From assembly GCF_001550135.1 (NCBI RefSeq), contig NZ_LRUE01000007.1, forward strand, positions 1 through 61,855: DNA of 61,855 nucleotides, read 5' to 3'. Positions 32,877 to 40,711 of this stretch are shown one piece after another. A program made the translations under genes and the position numbers. The notes below the pieces were generated by a model. The model was given only the letters and a program-made list of their open reading frames with translations, did no database searches and was not told the origin of the DNA. How positions within the stretch are numbered: position 1 is the stretch's first letter; every line of letters starts with the position of its first letter. Origin of the DNA: Pseudoalteromonas shioyasakiensis. Its GTDB lineage: Bacteria > Pseudomonadota > Gammaproteobacteria > Enterobacterales > Alteromonadaceae.

Positions 32877-33503
32877 TTATTTCTCGTTTAATGCGTTGTG
32901 GCCCATGGCCATAAGTACGTTTTTTTGAATTGTGGCAAATTGGCAAGGCTGGCCAATTAGGTGTGGGTTAAATTCAATGAGGCACATTGGTTTGTTGAGC
33001 TCTGCAGGTTCTTCTTTCCCAGTTCGTGAATTGACAAAGCGAATGCCACCACTGCGCCATTTTAATTTTGGCTCGCCCTTATTAGGCCCGCTTTTATACA
33101 CGCCCTGTTCTTCGTAGTAGCCAACAATGTCTATGATTTTGCTAGCTCTGTCGTGCGGCCACCATTCGGTACGATTGTCGCGCGGCACGAGTAAGGTGCT
33201 TAATACACCTTTATTTTGCTGCTCTACGACTTTATCTATCCATGGCAGAATGTTGCTATAGGGTGGGTTTATCCAAACAGCGGGCGTTTTTTCAAATGGG
33301 ATAATGTCTGCAGACCAATCTATCTTTAATGCATTGCGCTGCTTTGTGTAAAAGTGATCACATAAAGCCGATTGCTTTGTTGCTGCTGCATCAAGTACAT
33401 AGTTGTATTGGCTGTTAAATGCAGCAAAGAGCCACAAAGGTGTGCGGGTTGTATCGCGATGCCGTTTGGTGCTTTTGCTAGCATGGTTGTTGATTGACGC
33501 CAT
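32877..33503 (-). CDS. Phage DNA N6-adenine methyltransferase (Dam_phage-like)
   Basis: This 208-residue protein fits the phage adenine-methyltransferase family: RTPLWLFAAFNSQYNYVLDAA at the N terminus, CDHFYTKQRNAL, then WINPPYSNILPWIDKV with the NPPY catalytic motif. It probably protects phage DNA or alters regulation. It overlaps the LuxR-like gene by one base and lies in the operon led by the repressor, so it should be made in the lysogen, in contrast to the induction-linked C5 enzyme. Confidence 0.88.
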   Translation of the reverse strand: MASINNHASKSTKRHRDTTRTPLWLFAAFNSQYNYVLDAAATKQSALCDHFYTKQRNALKIDWSADIIPFEKTPAVWINPPYSNILPWIDKVVEQQNKGVLSTLLVPRDNRTEWWPHDRASKIIDIVGYYEEQGVYKSGPNKGEPKLKWRSGGIRFVNSRTGKEEPAELNKPMCLIEFNPHLIGQPCQFATIQKNVLMAMGHNALNEK

Positions 33504-33817
33504 TATGCTACCTCTACGCGTCGAGCTACACGAACATGAGTACGAACTAAACGAACGGGGCGCATGGCTTTTGTGTCGCTAATGTGGCTTGCACCTAACA
33601 CAGCTAAACAAAGGCATAATGTGCGAGTGCCCAATAACCCTAACTGCCAAGCACGGTGCATTAAATGAGCAAGGGTTTTAGCCCCAACCTTTGATTGCAT
33701 GAACCGCAGCTGCACACCTAACTCGGTTTGGTTATAACCAAGGGAACTGCCAATTTCATAATTGGTTTTGCCCTCGGCCAGTTGGTTTAATATCGTTTTT
33801 TCATGCTCGTTTAACAT
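33503..33817 (-). CDS. Stand-alone LuxR/GerE-type DNA-binding protein
   Basis: This 104-residue protein begins with a GerE helix-turn-helix: LNEHEKTILNQLAEGKTNYE, then IGSSLGYNQTELGVQLRFMQ and SKVGAKTLAHLMHRAWQLGL. There is no receiver or ligand domain. The C terminus is Arg/Val-rich (VRLVRTHVRVARRVEVA). It is likely a regulator made in the lysogen. Its target is unknown. Confidence 0.75.
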   Translation of the reverse strand: MLNEHEKTILNQLAEGKTNYEIGSSLGYNQTELGVQLRFMQSKVGAKTLAHLMHRAWQLGLLGTRTLCLCLAVLGASHISDTKAMRPVRLVRTHVRVARRVEVA

Positions 33818-33822
33818 GGTGG

Positions 33823-34080
33823 CTATCCTTGTTGTGTTATTGCTACTACGTTTAAATCACCAATCGCTATGGCGGTGCTTTGTAACGCAAGCTGTGTATC
33901 TTCTGCATCGTGCTGTATAGCAAGTGCATGCATAATAATTTGCTCAACGATTTCGGGTGTAACACTCCCCTCACTTAAGCGAATGATCGCCTCTGCGTTG
34001 TTTTTCATTGAAAGAAGGCGCCCACCTTCGCGATTAAGTGACTTTAAAGTGTTTCTTTGTGCTTGCGCGAGTGTAGTCAT
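33823..34080 (-). CDS. Small hypothetical protein
   Basis: The ATG at 34080 with GGATTA upstream gives 85 residues (MTTLAQAQRNTLKSLNREGG...); longer in-frame starts reach into the repressor spacer. It is helical, with a possible zipper (IVEQIIMHALAIQHDAEDTQ). It lies in the repressor operon. Function is unknown. Confidence 0.6.
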   Translation of the reverse strand: MTTLAQAQRNTLKSLNREGGRLLSMKNNAEAIIRLSEGSVTPEIVEQIIMHALAIQHDAEDTQLALQSTAIAIGDLNVVAITQQG

Positions 34081-34153
34081 TTGGTAATCCTTCGTTATGT
34101 GTATATTTTCTATTTGATCACGTTTCGTGGTTTGTGTTGGCGAAAAAAAGCCA

Positions 34154-34780
34154 TTACAGCTTTTTATCAGCCCATTGCCAGTGACCAATGTACTTCCCGA
34201 TAATGTCGAGGTTTTGTAATTGGCTTTCTGTCATTGGTTGGTCGCTGTAATCTTTTTTGTTGTGAGTAAATAGGGTGAAACCGCCGCCTATCTCGCCGCG
34301 AATACCTCGCAGAACAACCCCTGAATCATCTTGAATCGCATAGATGCCAGGTTGTTTTGATACACGCGTAACACCTGTATCAATGAACACGGTTTCGCCT
34401 TTGTTAAATGCATCTGTCATAGCGTCATCTGTCACTGTTACTTCACGCAAGTTATGTTCTGAAATATTAAGAGACTTTAACGTTTTGCGATTAATTGCCA
34501 CTTCGCTTGTATCACTCACTGCATAGTGAGGCGAACTGCCATCAATGTTTGCGTTCAGGCCAAGCACGTATTCAAGTGATACATCAAACGCTCTGGCAAT
34601 TTCTTTTAGAAGTTCGCCACTGGGCGTACGTAGTCCCGTTTCATAATTAGACCAAGCAGTCGGGCTTAACCCAACTTTCTTTGCAGCTTCGCGCTGTAAC
34701 AGTTTTTTGCTGGTTCTCAGCTCTTTAAGTCGCTCAGTAATTGTTGCTGGGCCTTGTTCATTCACTGTAAGAGTCTTCAT
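34154..34780 (-). CDS. CI-like phage repressor with degenerate S24 domain
   Basis: This 208-residue protein has an XRE helix-turn-helix (ITERLKELRTSKKLLQREAA, then KKVGLSPTAWSNYETGLRTP) and an S24-type C-terminal domain. In that domain the nucleophile motif reads VTDDAMTDAF, with Ala120 where Ser is expected. The Lys position (VVLRGI) has Arg158. Both members of the self-cleavage pair are thus missing, so RecA-driven autocleavage is unlikely. It is divergent from the cro-like gene across three operators, and probably controls cro, repA and the C5 methyltransferase. Confidence 0.9.
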   Translation of the reverse strand: MKTLTVNEQGPATITERLKELRTSKKLLQREAAKKVGLSPTAWSNYETGLRTPSGELLKEIARAFDVSLEYVLGLNANIDGSSPHYAVSDTSEVAINRKTLKSLNISEHNLREVTVTDDAMTDAFNKGETVFIDTGVTRVSKQPGIYAIQDDSGVVLRGIRGEIGGGFTLFTHNKKDYSDQPMTESQLQNLDIIGKYIGHWQWADKKL

Positions 34781-34816
34781 AGGCTGCTCATGTTAACCGT
34801 GTATTTTTAAGATGGT

Positions 34817-34924
34817 AACACAAAATGTGTTAATTGCTAGCTGCAAACCCACAAAAAACATGCTATAAGTATTTTTAAATACCACGATACGTGTTATTGT
34901 CTAATAAAAATCACATAAGGTGTT
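34817..34924. promoter_or_regulatory. Repressor/cro control region with three operators
   Basis: Operators of the form AACAC-N5-GTGTT lie at 34817-34831 (perfect), 34881-34895 (ACCAC arm) and 34910-34924 (ATCAC arm, overlapping the cro ribosome site). The cro promoter CTGCAA-N17-TATAAG (34841-34869) lies between the first two. This parallels lambda OR. Confidence 0.8.
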
Positions 34925-34927
34925 TTT

Positions 34928-35152
34928 ATGACATTTGCAGAGTGGGTAAATACAACGTTTGACGGTTCATCAAAGGCCGCTGCAGCACATTTAGGGTTGC
35001 TGCACCGAACCGTTTATAGCTATTACGCCCTCGAACGATTCCCGCGCCCAACACAGTGCCAAATTATCTTGTTAAAGAGCGAAAACAAGATTGATTTGGA
35101 AAAGTGGCAACAGGCGTTTTCGAATAAGAAAAATAAAAAGGTGAACGCATGA
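34928..35152 (+). CDS. Cro-like DNA-binding protein
   Basis: This 74-residue protein begins MTFAEWVNTTFDGSSKAAAA, then HLGLLHRTVYSYYALERFPR. The short YdaS/Cro-type helix-turn-helix and basic C terminus (NKKNKKVNA) fit a Cro. It is the first gene right of the divergent repressor and is preceded by two operators. It probably shuts off the repressor during lytic growth. Its stop overlaps the next start by four bases. Confidence 0.8.
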   Translation: MTFAEWVNTTFDGSSKAAAAHLGLLHRTVYSYYALERFPRPTQCQIILLKSENKIDLEKWQQAFSNKKNKKVNA

Positions 35153-35580
35153 TTATTGTTCTGTTTGCAGGTACACCAGAAGCGCTAAGAGCTGTATACG
35201 GGCATGTAAATGCTCAGCACAAAGGGCTGCTTGATTATGTGAATTTGGGTACAACTGATAGCGAAAAAGTGCGTCTTAATCATGCGGCTAATACAGGCTG
35301 CATGTTTACCGAGCACCGCGTAACACTCATTGTAAATCCGCAAAATTCAGAAGAATTAAAGCTGCTTAGAGCACGTAAAGCGATTATTTGTCATCAGTAT
35401 GGGAGCAATTTATCGCGCCCAATTTATAACGATGTTAGCTGTGCCCGGGGGGATTTTTATTTTACAGATAAGGTCGTTAATAAGTGTTTACCTGGCCACG
35501 TTTTAACGCCTGATGAATTACTTAGCGAATGCCGAATAAAACACCGTAATAACCGCGTAAGTGCGAAAAAGAGTAAGTGA
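35149..35580 (+). CDS. Early hypothetical protein
   Basis: This 143-residue protein begins MIIVLFAGTPEALRAVYGHV, a strand-turn-helix start, and contains several Cys (TGCMF, IICHQ, VSCARGD, NKCLPG). It lies in the cro operon with overlapping ends on both sides. No family is recognised. Confidence 0.6.
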   Translation: MIIVLFAGTPEALRAVYGHVNAQHKGLLDYVNLGTTDSEKVRLNHAANTGCMFTEHRVTLIVNPQNSEELKLLRARKAIICHQYGSNLSRPIYNDVSCARGDFYFTDKVVNKCLPGHVLTPDELLSECRIKHRNNRVSAKKSK

Positions 35581-35996
35581 TTATGGTTGGTTCGGTGCGC
35601 AGTAAGACACAAGAACGAGAGCTTGATGCTTATTTAGAGTTGTGGGCCCGTTGGGTGCATTCTGGCGCCGTTCGTCGTAGCACATCAATTATGCAAATTA
35701 TTATGGAGCAGGGCAGTTTTGCCCGTGGCTGTTCAGGCAGCAGGGCATTAGTGACCGACTGCGTTGAGCTAACAATTGAATCATCGCTTTCGCGGTTAAA
35801 AGAAAAAAACATGAACGCAGTGCTTGTGTGTCGCTATGAGTACGGCGCTTTGCTCATAAAGAACTTACCAGTAGATGCGAAACGAGTTGATAGAGCGCTA
35901 AGGCTTGGTATGAGTTTAAGAACTTATAACCGTCGTTTAGCTGAGGCTCGTGAGTGGTTAACGGGGTGTTTAATTGCCAGTGGAGATATGAAATGA
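35577..35996 (+). CDS. Candidate late-gene antiterminator/activator (Q-like)
   Basis: This protein of up to 139 residues starts at GTG 35577 or ATG 35583. It has an N-terminal ELDAYLELWARWVHSGAVRR and ends with DRALRLGMSLRTYNRRLAEA, a sigma region 4-like helix-turn-helix seen in Q, RinA and ArpU late regulators. It lies in the cro operon, as a delayed-early regulator should. The late leader at 41263-41404 is its proposed target. The assignment is by pattern, not proven. Confidence 0.6.
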   Translation: MIMVGSVRSKTQERELDAYLELWARWVHSGAVRRSTSIMQIIMEQGSFARGCSGSRALVTDCVELTIESSLSRLKEKNMNAVLVCRYEYGALLIKNLPVDAKRVDRALRLGMSLRTYNRRLAEAREWLTGCLIASGDMK

Positions 35997-36163
35997 AAGA
36001 ACGATTTTTAGAGCCTTTACACAAAAACGATACACAGTATTCAGGTTGGAAACGCCCTTCGAGACAAACCCTAACAAAAGCTGATCCTGCGAAGGTTCGC
36101 CGCCGCCGCGTTCATGAAGATATGAAAGCTTTAAAAGAAATCGAACAGCAATACACGTTTTAG
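35993..36163 (+). CDS. Small basic hypothetical protein
   Basis: The ATG at 35993 overlaps the Q-like stop (ATGA) and gives 56 residues (MKERFLEPLHKNDTQYSGWK..., then KVRRRRVHEDMKALKEIEQQ). It is strongly basic in the middle and helical at the end. Function is unknown. Confidence 0.6.
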   Translation: MKERFLEPLHKNDTQYSGWKRPSRQTLTKADPAKVRRRRVHEDMKALKEIEQQYTF

Positions 36164-36172
36164 TTATCCACA
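36164..36172 (+). other. Perfect DnaA box before the integrase
   Basis: TTATCCACA stands alone 29 bases before the integrase ATG. A single box outside the origins may titrate DnaA or be chance. Confidence 0.4.
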
Positions 36173-36200
36173 AATTTTCTTAATAAGGTGTGATTAAATA

Positions 36201-37412
36201 ATGAGCCATTACCGCGCTAACCTCACAGACAACCTAATAAAACAGCAAGTTAGCGCTGGGTTTAATCGGTTTCGTGATCCGCGCTATCCACTTGTGCTAA
36301 GAATGCATGCATCACGTAAAACAGGCTCATGGTTTTTAGTCGACTTTAAATCTGACAATTGGCATAAAGTTGGCGTATGGCCTTTGTTCAACTGTAAAAA
36401 AATGCTTGAGCTAGTGCCAGATTTAATGGCGAAACATCAATTAGATTTACCCGTTATTACCAATCAGTTTGAAACCGTTAGCGAATTATTAGCATGGTTT
36501 TCGAGTCGTCAAGAAGCAGATAAAACAATATCTGAAAAGCGCCGCATTAATATAAAGTCGACGATAGAAACCCACTTAATACCAAAGTTAGGTCAGTGTG
36601 AATTAGCCACGTTCTCTAATGTTGAATGTGAAAACCACTTGATTTGGCCAATGCAAAATGATGATTATGCATTGAGCTCTATTCGCCATCATTTTCAACT
36701 ACTAAAACGCGCCTTTGATCAAGCAGAAAAAACCGAGTTAATAGAGCGCAACCCATTAAAAAACACAACGTTTAAATCATTCATTCAAACAGCAATCAAG
36801 CCAAAAAAAGCCCGCTTGTCGATTGGTAACGAGCCAGAACTTGCTTTGTCATTATTAAAGCCTAATACCATGGCCGAAATGATGTGCTGGTTTATGTTGT
36901 TGCATGGTACCCGCATAGGTGAAACCCGCCAGTTAAAGTGGGAGTTCATAGATACGAACCATAACTTGATCACTTTACCAGAAGAAATAACCAAAACGAC
37001 TGAGCATGTCATACCGCTTACTGATCATGCGCTTAAAACGTTAATCGATTGGCATAAGAGAAGCCTAAAAACCAACCGCAGTAAATACATTTTTCCAGCC
37101 AAAAAGCGCGGGCCAATCTCTGAAAGTGATGCAAGCAAACTAGTAAACCAAGTGAGCAATAAGAAGTGGAGCGCCCACGATTTGAGAAAGTTTTGCCGTG
37201 GTCGCTGGTTGATTATTGGTATCGATTCAGTGGTGGCCGAACTGCTATTAAATCACAAATTAACAGACCTGCAGCAAACGTACTTGCAAGAAGACCCAAC
37301 ACCTATAAAAAGAGAAGCTTTGGCGCGCTGGGCTGACCATTTACATGCAGTGAAAACACAATATGAAACCAAGACAGAGGCAAGATCATACGATTTTAAC
37401 GCGCTTAATTAA
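36201..37412 (+). CDS. int: Tyrosine recombinase (integrase)
   Basis: This 403-residue protein has an Arm-binding N terminus, a core-binding region (residues about 90-190) and a complete catalytic domain: R238 in HGTRIGETRQL, K265, H326-x-x-R329 in SAHDLRKFCRGRW, H352 in LLNHKL and Y361 in QQTYLQED. It could integrate the phage or resolve plasmid dimers. It sits in the cro-led early operon, so it is expressed on induction, when excision or resolution is useful. No attP was identified, and partition genes argue for an extrachromosomal prophage. Confidence 0.93.
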   Translation: MSHYRANLTDNLIKQQVSAGFNRFRDPRYPLVLRMHASRKTGSWFLVDFKSDNWHKVGVWPLFNCKKMLELVPDLMAKHQLDLPVITNQFETVSELLAWFSSRQEADKTISEKRRINIKSTIETHLIPKLGQCELATFSNVECENHLIWPMQNDDYALSSIRHHFQLLKRAFDQAEKTELIERNPLKNTTFKSFIQTAIKPKKARLSIGNEPELALSLLKPNTMAEMMCWFMLLHGTRIGETRQLKWEFIDTNHNLITLPEEITKTTEHVIPLTDHALKTLIDWHKRSLKTNRSKYIFPAKKRGPISESDASKLVNQVSNKKWSAHDLRKFCRGRWLIIGIDSVVAELLLNHKLTDLQQTYLQEDPTPIKREALARWADHLHAVKTQYETKTEARSYDFNALN

Positions 37413-37470
37413 TCCGTTGTGTGGTGTGGGTTAGGGCGCATTTGGGGCAATTTACAGGAAGGAAGACGTA

Positions 37471-37725
37471 ATGATAGATATTTACACAGATGAAACAGCG
37501 ACTTTATTACAACCAGGTGAAAAGGTTTTACGTAGTTTTAGGCTGTCAAAAATAAGTTTATTTACAGGTTTTAAAAGGGTGAATTGTTACCAAGGCCCAC
37601 CACACCACTTCATTGGGGAAAGTCGTCGTTGCTATTCTACGGCTAGTCTTAAAGAAACCCACAAAGCGGTAGTTAATTTTGTTAATCCTACTTATTACTT
37701 TCCAAAAGTAGCGGCGGGGGTGTAG
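37471..37725 (+). CDS. Hypothetical protein
   Basis: This 84-residue protein follows a strong ribosome site (AGGAAGGAAG). It contains VNCYQGPPHHFIGESRRCYS, with two Cys and His that might bind metal. It lies 58 bases behind the integrase. No family is recognised. Confidence 0.55.
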   Translation: MIDIYTDETATLLQPGEKVLRSFRLSKISLFTGFKRVNCYQGPPHHFIGESRRCYSTASLKETHKAVVNFVNPTYYFPKVAAGV

Positions 37726-37727
37726 CT

Positions 37728-38129
37728 GTGGCTAATTTATTTAAAAGAGCTTTTAACTTTTTGACGGCATCAAAACCCAATAATGCCGATTTAGCTAAGT
37801 GTGTAAATCTTTATGATGGATATAAAATTATTAGAGCAGAGCTTGATTTAGTCAGTTCAATATCATTAATCCAGTACACCAAATTAAAAAAATCAAATTT
37901 AATAAAACGCACTCCTCCTTTTTATGTAATGAGCATGGAAAAGTTCCTTTTAGCGGCGATTATTTCGAACCACCCGCTTGGACAAAAAGATGAGCTTTTG
38001 GCCTCGCTTAAGCTTTTTGAAATTGCGAACGGATTAATGGAGCTTATTTCAGCTGAGACTCAGTTACCCACTTCACTTGATTACTCAGTTTTAGAGGATG
38101 AAATTAAAAAACGGAGAAACGCATCATGA
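37728..38129 (+). CDS. Hypothetical helical protein
   Basis: This 133-residue protein starts with GTG two bases behind its neighbour. It is helical throughout (LYDGYKIIRAELDLVSSISL; MEKFLLAAIISNHPLGQKDE). Its stop overlaps the next start (ATGA). Function is unknown. Confidence 0.55.
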   Translation: MANLFKRAFNFLTASKPNNADLAKCVNLYDGYKIIRAELDLVSSISLIQYTKLKKSNLIKRTPPFYVMSMEKFLLAAIISNHPLGQKDELLASLKLFEIANGLMELISAETQLPTSLDYSVLEDEIKKRRNAS

Positions 38130-38344
38130 TCTCATTTACCCCAATAGAGCTAATGGCCGCGATTGCTGTTTTAGCGCTTATTTGCCTTGCTGCAGTTGTT
38201 ATCGCGTTCTCACTTGGCCGTGACTCAGTAAACATTGACCTAGAGGTTAAACGCCGCGTTATACAACCAAATTTACCATTTATTGGTTATCAGCCAAGAG
38301 TAATAACCCCGCCGCCAATGATGGCCCCACCAAGAAAAGTTTAA
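38126..38344 (+). CDS. Small membrane protein
   Basis: This 72-residue protein has one membrane segment at residues 10-30 (AAIAVLALICLAAVVIAFSL) and a Pro-rich C terminus (PRVITPPPMMAPPRK) facing the other side. It is translationally coupled to the previous gene. Function is unknown. Confidence 0.6.
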   Translation: MISFTPIELMAAIAVLALICLAAVVIAFSLGRDSVNIDLEVKRRVIQPNLPFIGYQPRVITPPPMMAPPRKV

Positions 38345-38361
38345 GAGAGCAGAGGTATAAC

Positions 38362-38751
38362 ATGGCAACAGGATTAGTTTCACCTGGCGATAAGTTCAAT
38401 AACTGGACTGTGGTTAAACAGGGCGAAAAAGATAAACAAGGCGGTCAGCAATTTCATTGCGAGTGTGTTTGCGGTACCAAACGCTTAGTTCGTAAGTGCA
38501 ACTTAGGCAATGTAAAAGGTTGTGGGTGTGATCGTAAAGCGTATGTACCGAGTGGCAAGTACGCCAAAAAGCAGGTGCGCAAACCATTATCAATAAAACC
38601 AAAAGAGAAACCAGAAAAGTTACCAAAGCCTCAAAAAGAAGTGGTGGCCAAGGCCAAAAACATACAAAGAGATTTAACACTCAGAGAAAAACTTGAGCTC
38701 AAGTTAGATGCTCAGAGGTTAAGAAAAGAATTAAGCGATCCTTGGGGTTAG
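38362..38751 (+). CDS. Zinc-ribbon-like protein
   Basis: This 129-residue protein begins GDKFNNWTVVKQGEKD, followed by CECVCGTKRLVRKCNLGNVK and GCGCDR. Such an N-terminal domain precedes AP2 or HNH parts in many phage proteins. Here a Lys/Pro-rich linker and a short helix follow instead of a nuclease. The Cys cluster probably binds zinc. A DNA-binding role is inferred. Confidence 0.65.
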   Translation: MATGLVSPGDKFNNWTVVKQGEKDKQGGQQFHCECVCGTKRLVRKCNLGNVKGCGCDRKAYVPSGKYAKKQVRKPLSIKPKEKPEKLPKPQKEVVAKAKNIQRDLTLREKLELKLDAQRLRKELSDPWG

Positions 38752-38753
38752 TA

Positions 38754-39239
38754 ATGAGCAGTTCCCCAAAGCGCCGTAAACATAACTGGTTTGCAATGAA
38801 TAAAAATTCCGAGGTTCCAATGAATACTGATCAAGTTAAGTTACTTAAAACACACATCGTCGTAGAACAGCGCCGAATGCAAAAATGCGGTTCTACAGGT
38901 CTTGCCACTCTGTGGGCAAATGCGCTTAAGTATATTGAGCAGCTAGAAATACAGTCTCAACCACGCAATACCCCAATCTTAATGAGCGCGACTAACCCGA
39001 ACGGTTGGACGTTAGAAGACATTGCACTGCAGTTGGCCAGTGAAATGATAGATAAAGATATGAACATTCAGGGTGATAAACGCCCGCAAGTTATAGAAAC
39101 AAGCAAACTCAATAAAGAAATAATTGATTTATTGCACGATGTGCGTGTTAAGCAACAGCAGACTAGGGCGTTATTTGCGGAGCTTGGCCCAGACCAAGGG
39201 CCAACGGGTAAACCGCGTGCGGGTGCTGGCCATGAATAA
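38754..39239 (+). CDS. Hypothetical early protein
   Basis: The ATG at 38754 gives 161 residues; an ATG at 38820 with GAGG upstream is a serious alternative (139 residues). The N terminus is basic, and the rest helical (KTHIVVEQRRMQKCGSTGLA; LEDIALQLASEMIDKDMNIQ). Its end overlaps the next gene by eight bases. No family is recognised. Confidence 0.55.
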   Translation: MSSSPKRRKHNWFAMNKNSEVPMNTDQVKLLKTHIVVEQRRMQKCGSTGLATLWANALKYIEQLEIQSQPRNTPILMSATNPNGWTLEDIALQLASEMIDKDMNIQGDKRPQVIETSKLNKEIIDLLHDVRVKQQQTRALFAELGPDQGPTGKPRAGAGHE

Positions 39240-39372
39240 CGATGACACTATTTTAAAATCGACTGATATTGCATTAGGTCTAGGTTTGTTGGCTCTATGC
39301 GCTCTTGTTGTGGTTGGTTCGGCTTATGGGCTTAGTTGGCTTATTGATTTGCTAGAGCTTGAGCGACTATGA
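39232..39372 (+). CDS. 46-residue single-span membrane protein
   Basis: The ATG at 39232 overlaps the previous stop. The product has one membrane segment (LGLGLLALCALVVVGSAYGL) between short polar ends. Its stop overlaps the next start (ATGA). It resembles small phage membrane peptides of unknown role. Confidence 0.6.
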   Translation: MNNDDTILKSTDIALGLGLLALCALVVVGSAYGLSWLIDLLELERL

Positions 39373-39716
39373 GCAGTTCACCAGAAGCTAAGCGAGCAGC
39401 TGCGAGAGATAGAAAGCGCAAACAACGTGCTAAGGCTCAGAACTTAGGGGTTAAAGAGGTTTCGGTAAAGCTATCTGAATCGGAGCGTGAAGTACTCGAC
39501 AACCTTTGCCAGGCACGTGCAGGTAAAGGTAATGATCCTTACACGCGCGATGAATACATTTCGACACTAATACGCCGAGATAACGAGCGCTTAACCGAGC
39601 AGTTAAAGCGCCCATGCAATAAATGTAATTTACCACTCACTCAATCATGTGGTGGTGTTTATAAAGGTTCGCCAGATTGCGCAGTATCAATACTAGGCAA
39701 TCCATTGAAGTTGTGA
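39369..39716 (+). CDS. Small DNA-binding-like protein with Cys cluster
   Basis: This 115-residue protein has a very basic N terminus (AKRAAARDRKRKQRAKA), then a ribbon-helix-helix-like part (VSVKLSESEREVLDNLCQ) and a C-terminal CNKCNLPLTQSC, then SPDC, likely a zinc knuckle. Nucleic-acid binding is probable. It is coupled to the upstream membrane peptide. Confidence 0.6.
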   Translation: MSSSPEAKRAAARDRKRKQRAKAQNLGVKEVSVKLSESEREVLDNLCQARAGKGNDPYTRDEYISTLIRRDNERLTEQLKRPCNKCNLPLTQSCGGVYKGSPDCAVSILGNPLKL

Positions 39717-39745
39717 CAAGTCACACCAAGTTAAATGAGGTGGTT

Positions 39746-40003
39746 ATGTGTAGAGCTATTAGGGTACCAAGAAAAGGCGACTTGCTTATTATCCAAACCA
39801 AAAAAAGCGGTAAATTAAAAATCGCATGTGAAGTAAAGAGCGTTGTTAATGGTAATGAGGTTGTTTTGCAAAAATCAACAAACAGTTTCTTTAATTGGGA
39901 TATGTATTTAAATGGCGAAAGCTGGGTTACGAATGTATTAAATATGGGAAAGGTTCAGCTGACAACATCTTTAAACAATAGCAGCCAATTTGCTGAGTAT
40001 TAA
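39746..40003 (+). CDS. Hypothetical small beta-rich protein
   Basis: The ATG at 39746 follows GAGGTGG and gives 85 residues (MCRAIRVPRKGDLLIIQTKK...). The strand-rich pattern (KLKIACEVKSVVNGNEVVLQ) suggests a small barrel. Function is unknown. Confidence 0.55.
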   Translation: MCRAIRVPRKGDLLIIQTKKSGKLKIACEVKSVVNGNEVVLQKSTNSFFNWDMYLNGESWVTNVLNMGKVQLTTSLNNSSQFAEY

Positions 40004-40033
40004 TTTTAAATTAGTAATTATCTGAGAATTATT

Positions 40034-40303
40034 ATGACGAGTAACAAAGAGCAAAATGTTAAGTTTGAAATTAAAGATGATCAATTAGTTGTATCAATTG
40101 GTATCGAATCATTAAAGCGCTCTATAGAACACGACGCACCAGAAATAATTGTTACTGATAGCGGTCAAGCTGCTGTTGCAATTAAGCGTGTAATTTCTAG
40201 TGAAGAACAGGACGGTAGAACACCATTTCATAGCATGATTGCAGAGGCAGCTTATCAAGCTCTTGGTGATGGTGAAGCGGGATTAGATGAAGTCGATTGT
40301 TAG
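40034..40303 (+). CDS. Hypothetical acidic protein
   Basis: This 89-residue protein is acidic with a beta-alpha start (VKFEIKDDQLVVSIGIESLK) and ends GEAGLDEVDC. A weak TGAGAA ribosome site precedes it. No family is recognised. Confidence 0.55.
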   Translation: MTSNKEQNVKFEIKDDQLVVSIGIESLKRSIEHDAPEIIVTDSGQAAVAIKRVISSEEQDGRTPFHSMIAEAAYQALGDGEAGLDEVDC

Positions 40304-40316
40304 GGGGTAGGTGGTT

Positions 40317-40487
40317 GTGGCGAAAGTTATTTTAGATATTAATTTACCAGAGGGTGTAACTGAACAAGAGTTAGCGCACTTCCTTAACTATAAGCTTTTA
40401 GGCCATGGTGGCACTGATGAAGTGCTATCTAAATTCAAGTATGAAGAAATCGACGTTAATTACTTCGATATAGAGATTAACGACTAA
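40317..40487 (+). CDS. 56-residue acidic protein
   Basis: A GTG start at 40317 with AGGTGG upstream gives MAKVILDINLPEGVTEQELA...YFDIEIND. It is acidic and beta-alpha, and fills the gap between two early genes in the same direction. The ribosome site and clean spacing support it. Function is unknown. Confidence 0.55.
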   Translation: MAKVILDINLPEGVTEQELAHFLNYKLLGHGGTDEVLSKFKYEEIDVNYFDIEIND

Positions 40488-40508
40488 TCTTAGAATGCAG
40501 GTGTTAAA

Positions 40509-40697
40509 ATGTACGTAGATATGACGGGTAACTTGGTAGTGGCTATGCCTGATATTGATGGTAAATGCCCTGAATGTGAAACTTCATTCACTGTCGATGG
40601 TGTTGATTTTGAAAAGGTCTTTAATGAGCCTTTAGCTTCGGCAGAAGTAAAATGCGAAAGATGTGGCAATGATTTTTATGTTCATGTAGAAAACTAA
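40509..40697 (+). CDS. Zinc-ribbon protein
   Basis: This 62-residue protein has two CxxC pairs, CPEC (residues 20-23) and CERC (49-52), which fit one zinc ribbon. It is acidic. Small zinc-ribbon proteins of phage early regions often bind host proteins or nucleic acid. The specific target is unknown. Confidence 0.65.
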   Translation: MYVDMTGNLVVAMPDIDGKCPECETSFTVDGVDFEKVFNEPLASAEVKCERCGNDFYVHVEN

Positions 40698-40711
40698 ATG
40701 GAATACAGGCT

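Noticed and set aside
36164..37470. Integrase attachment site (attP) beside the integrase
   Set aside because: No core with arm-type repeats could be recognised on either side of the gene, so none is claimed.
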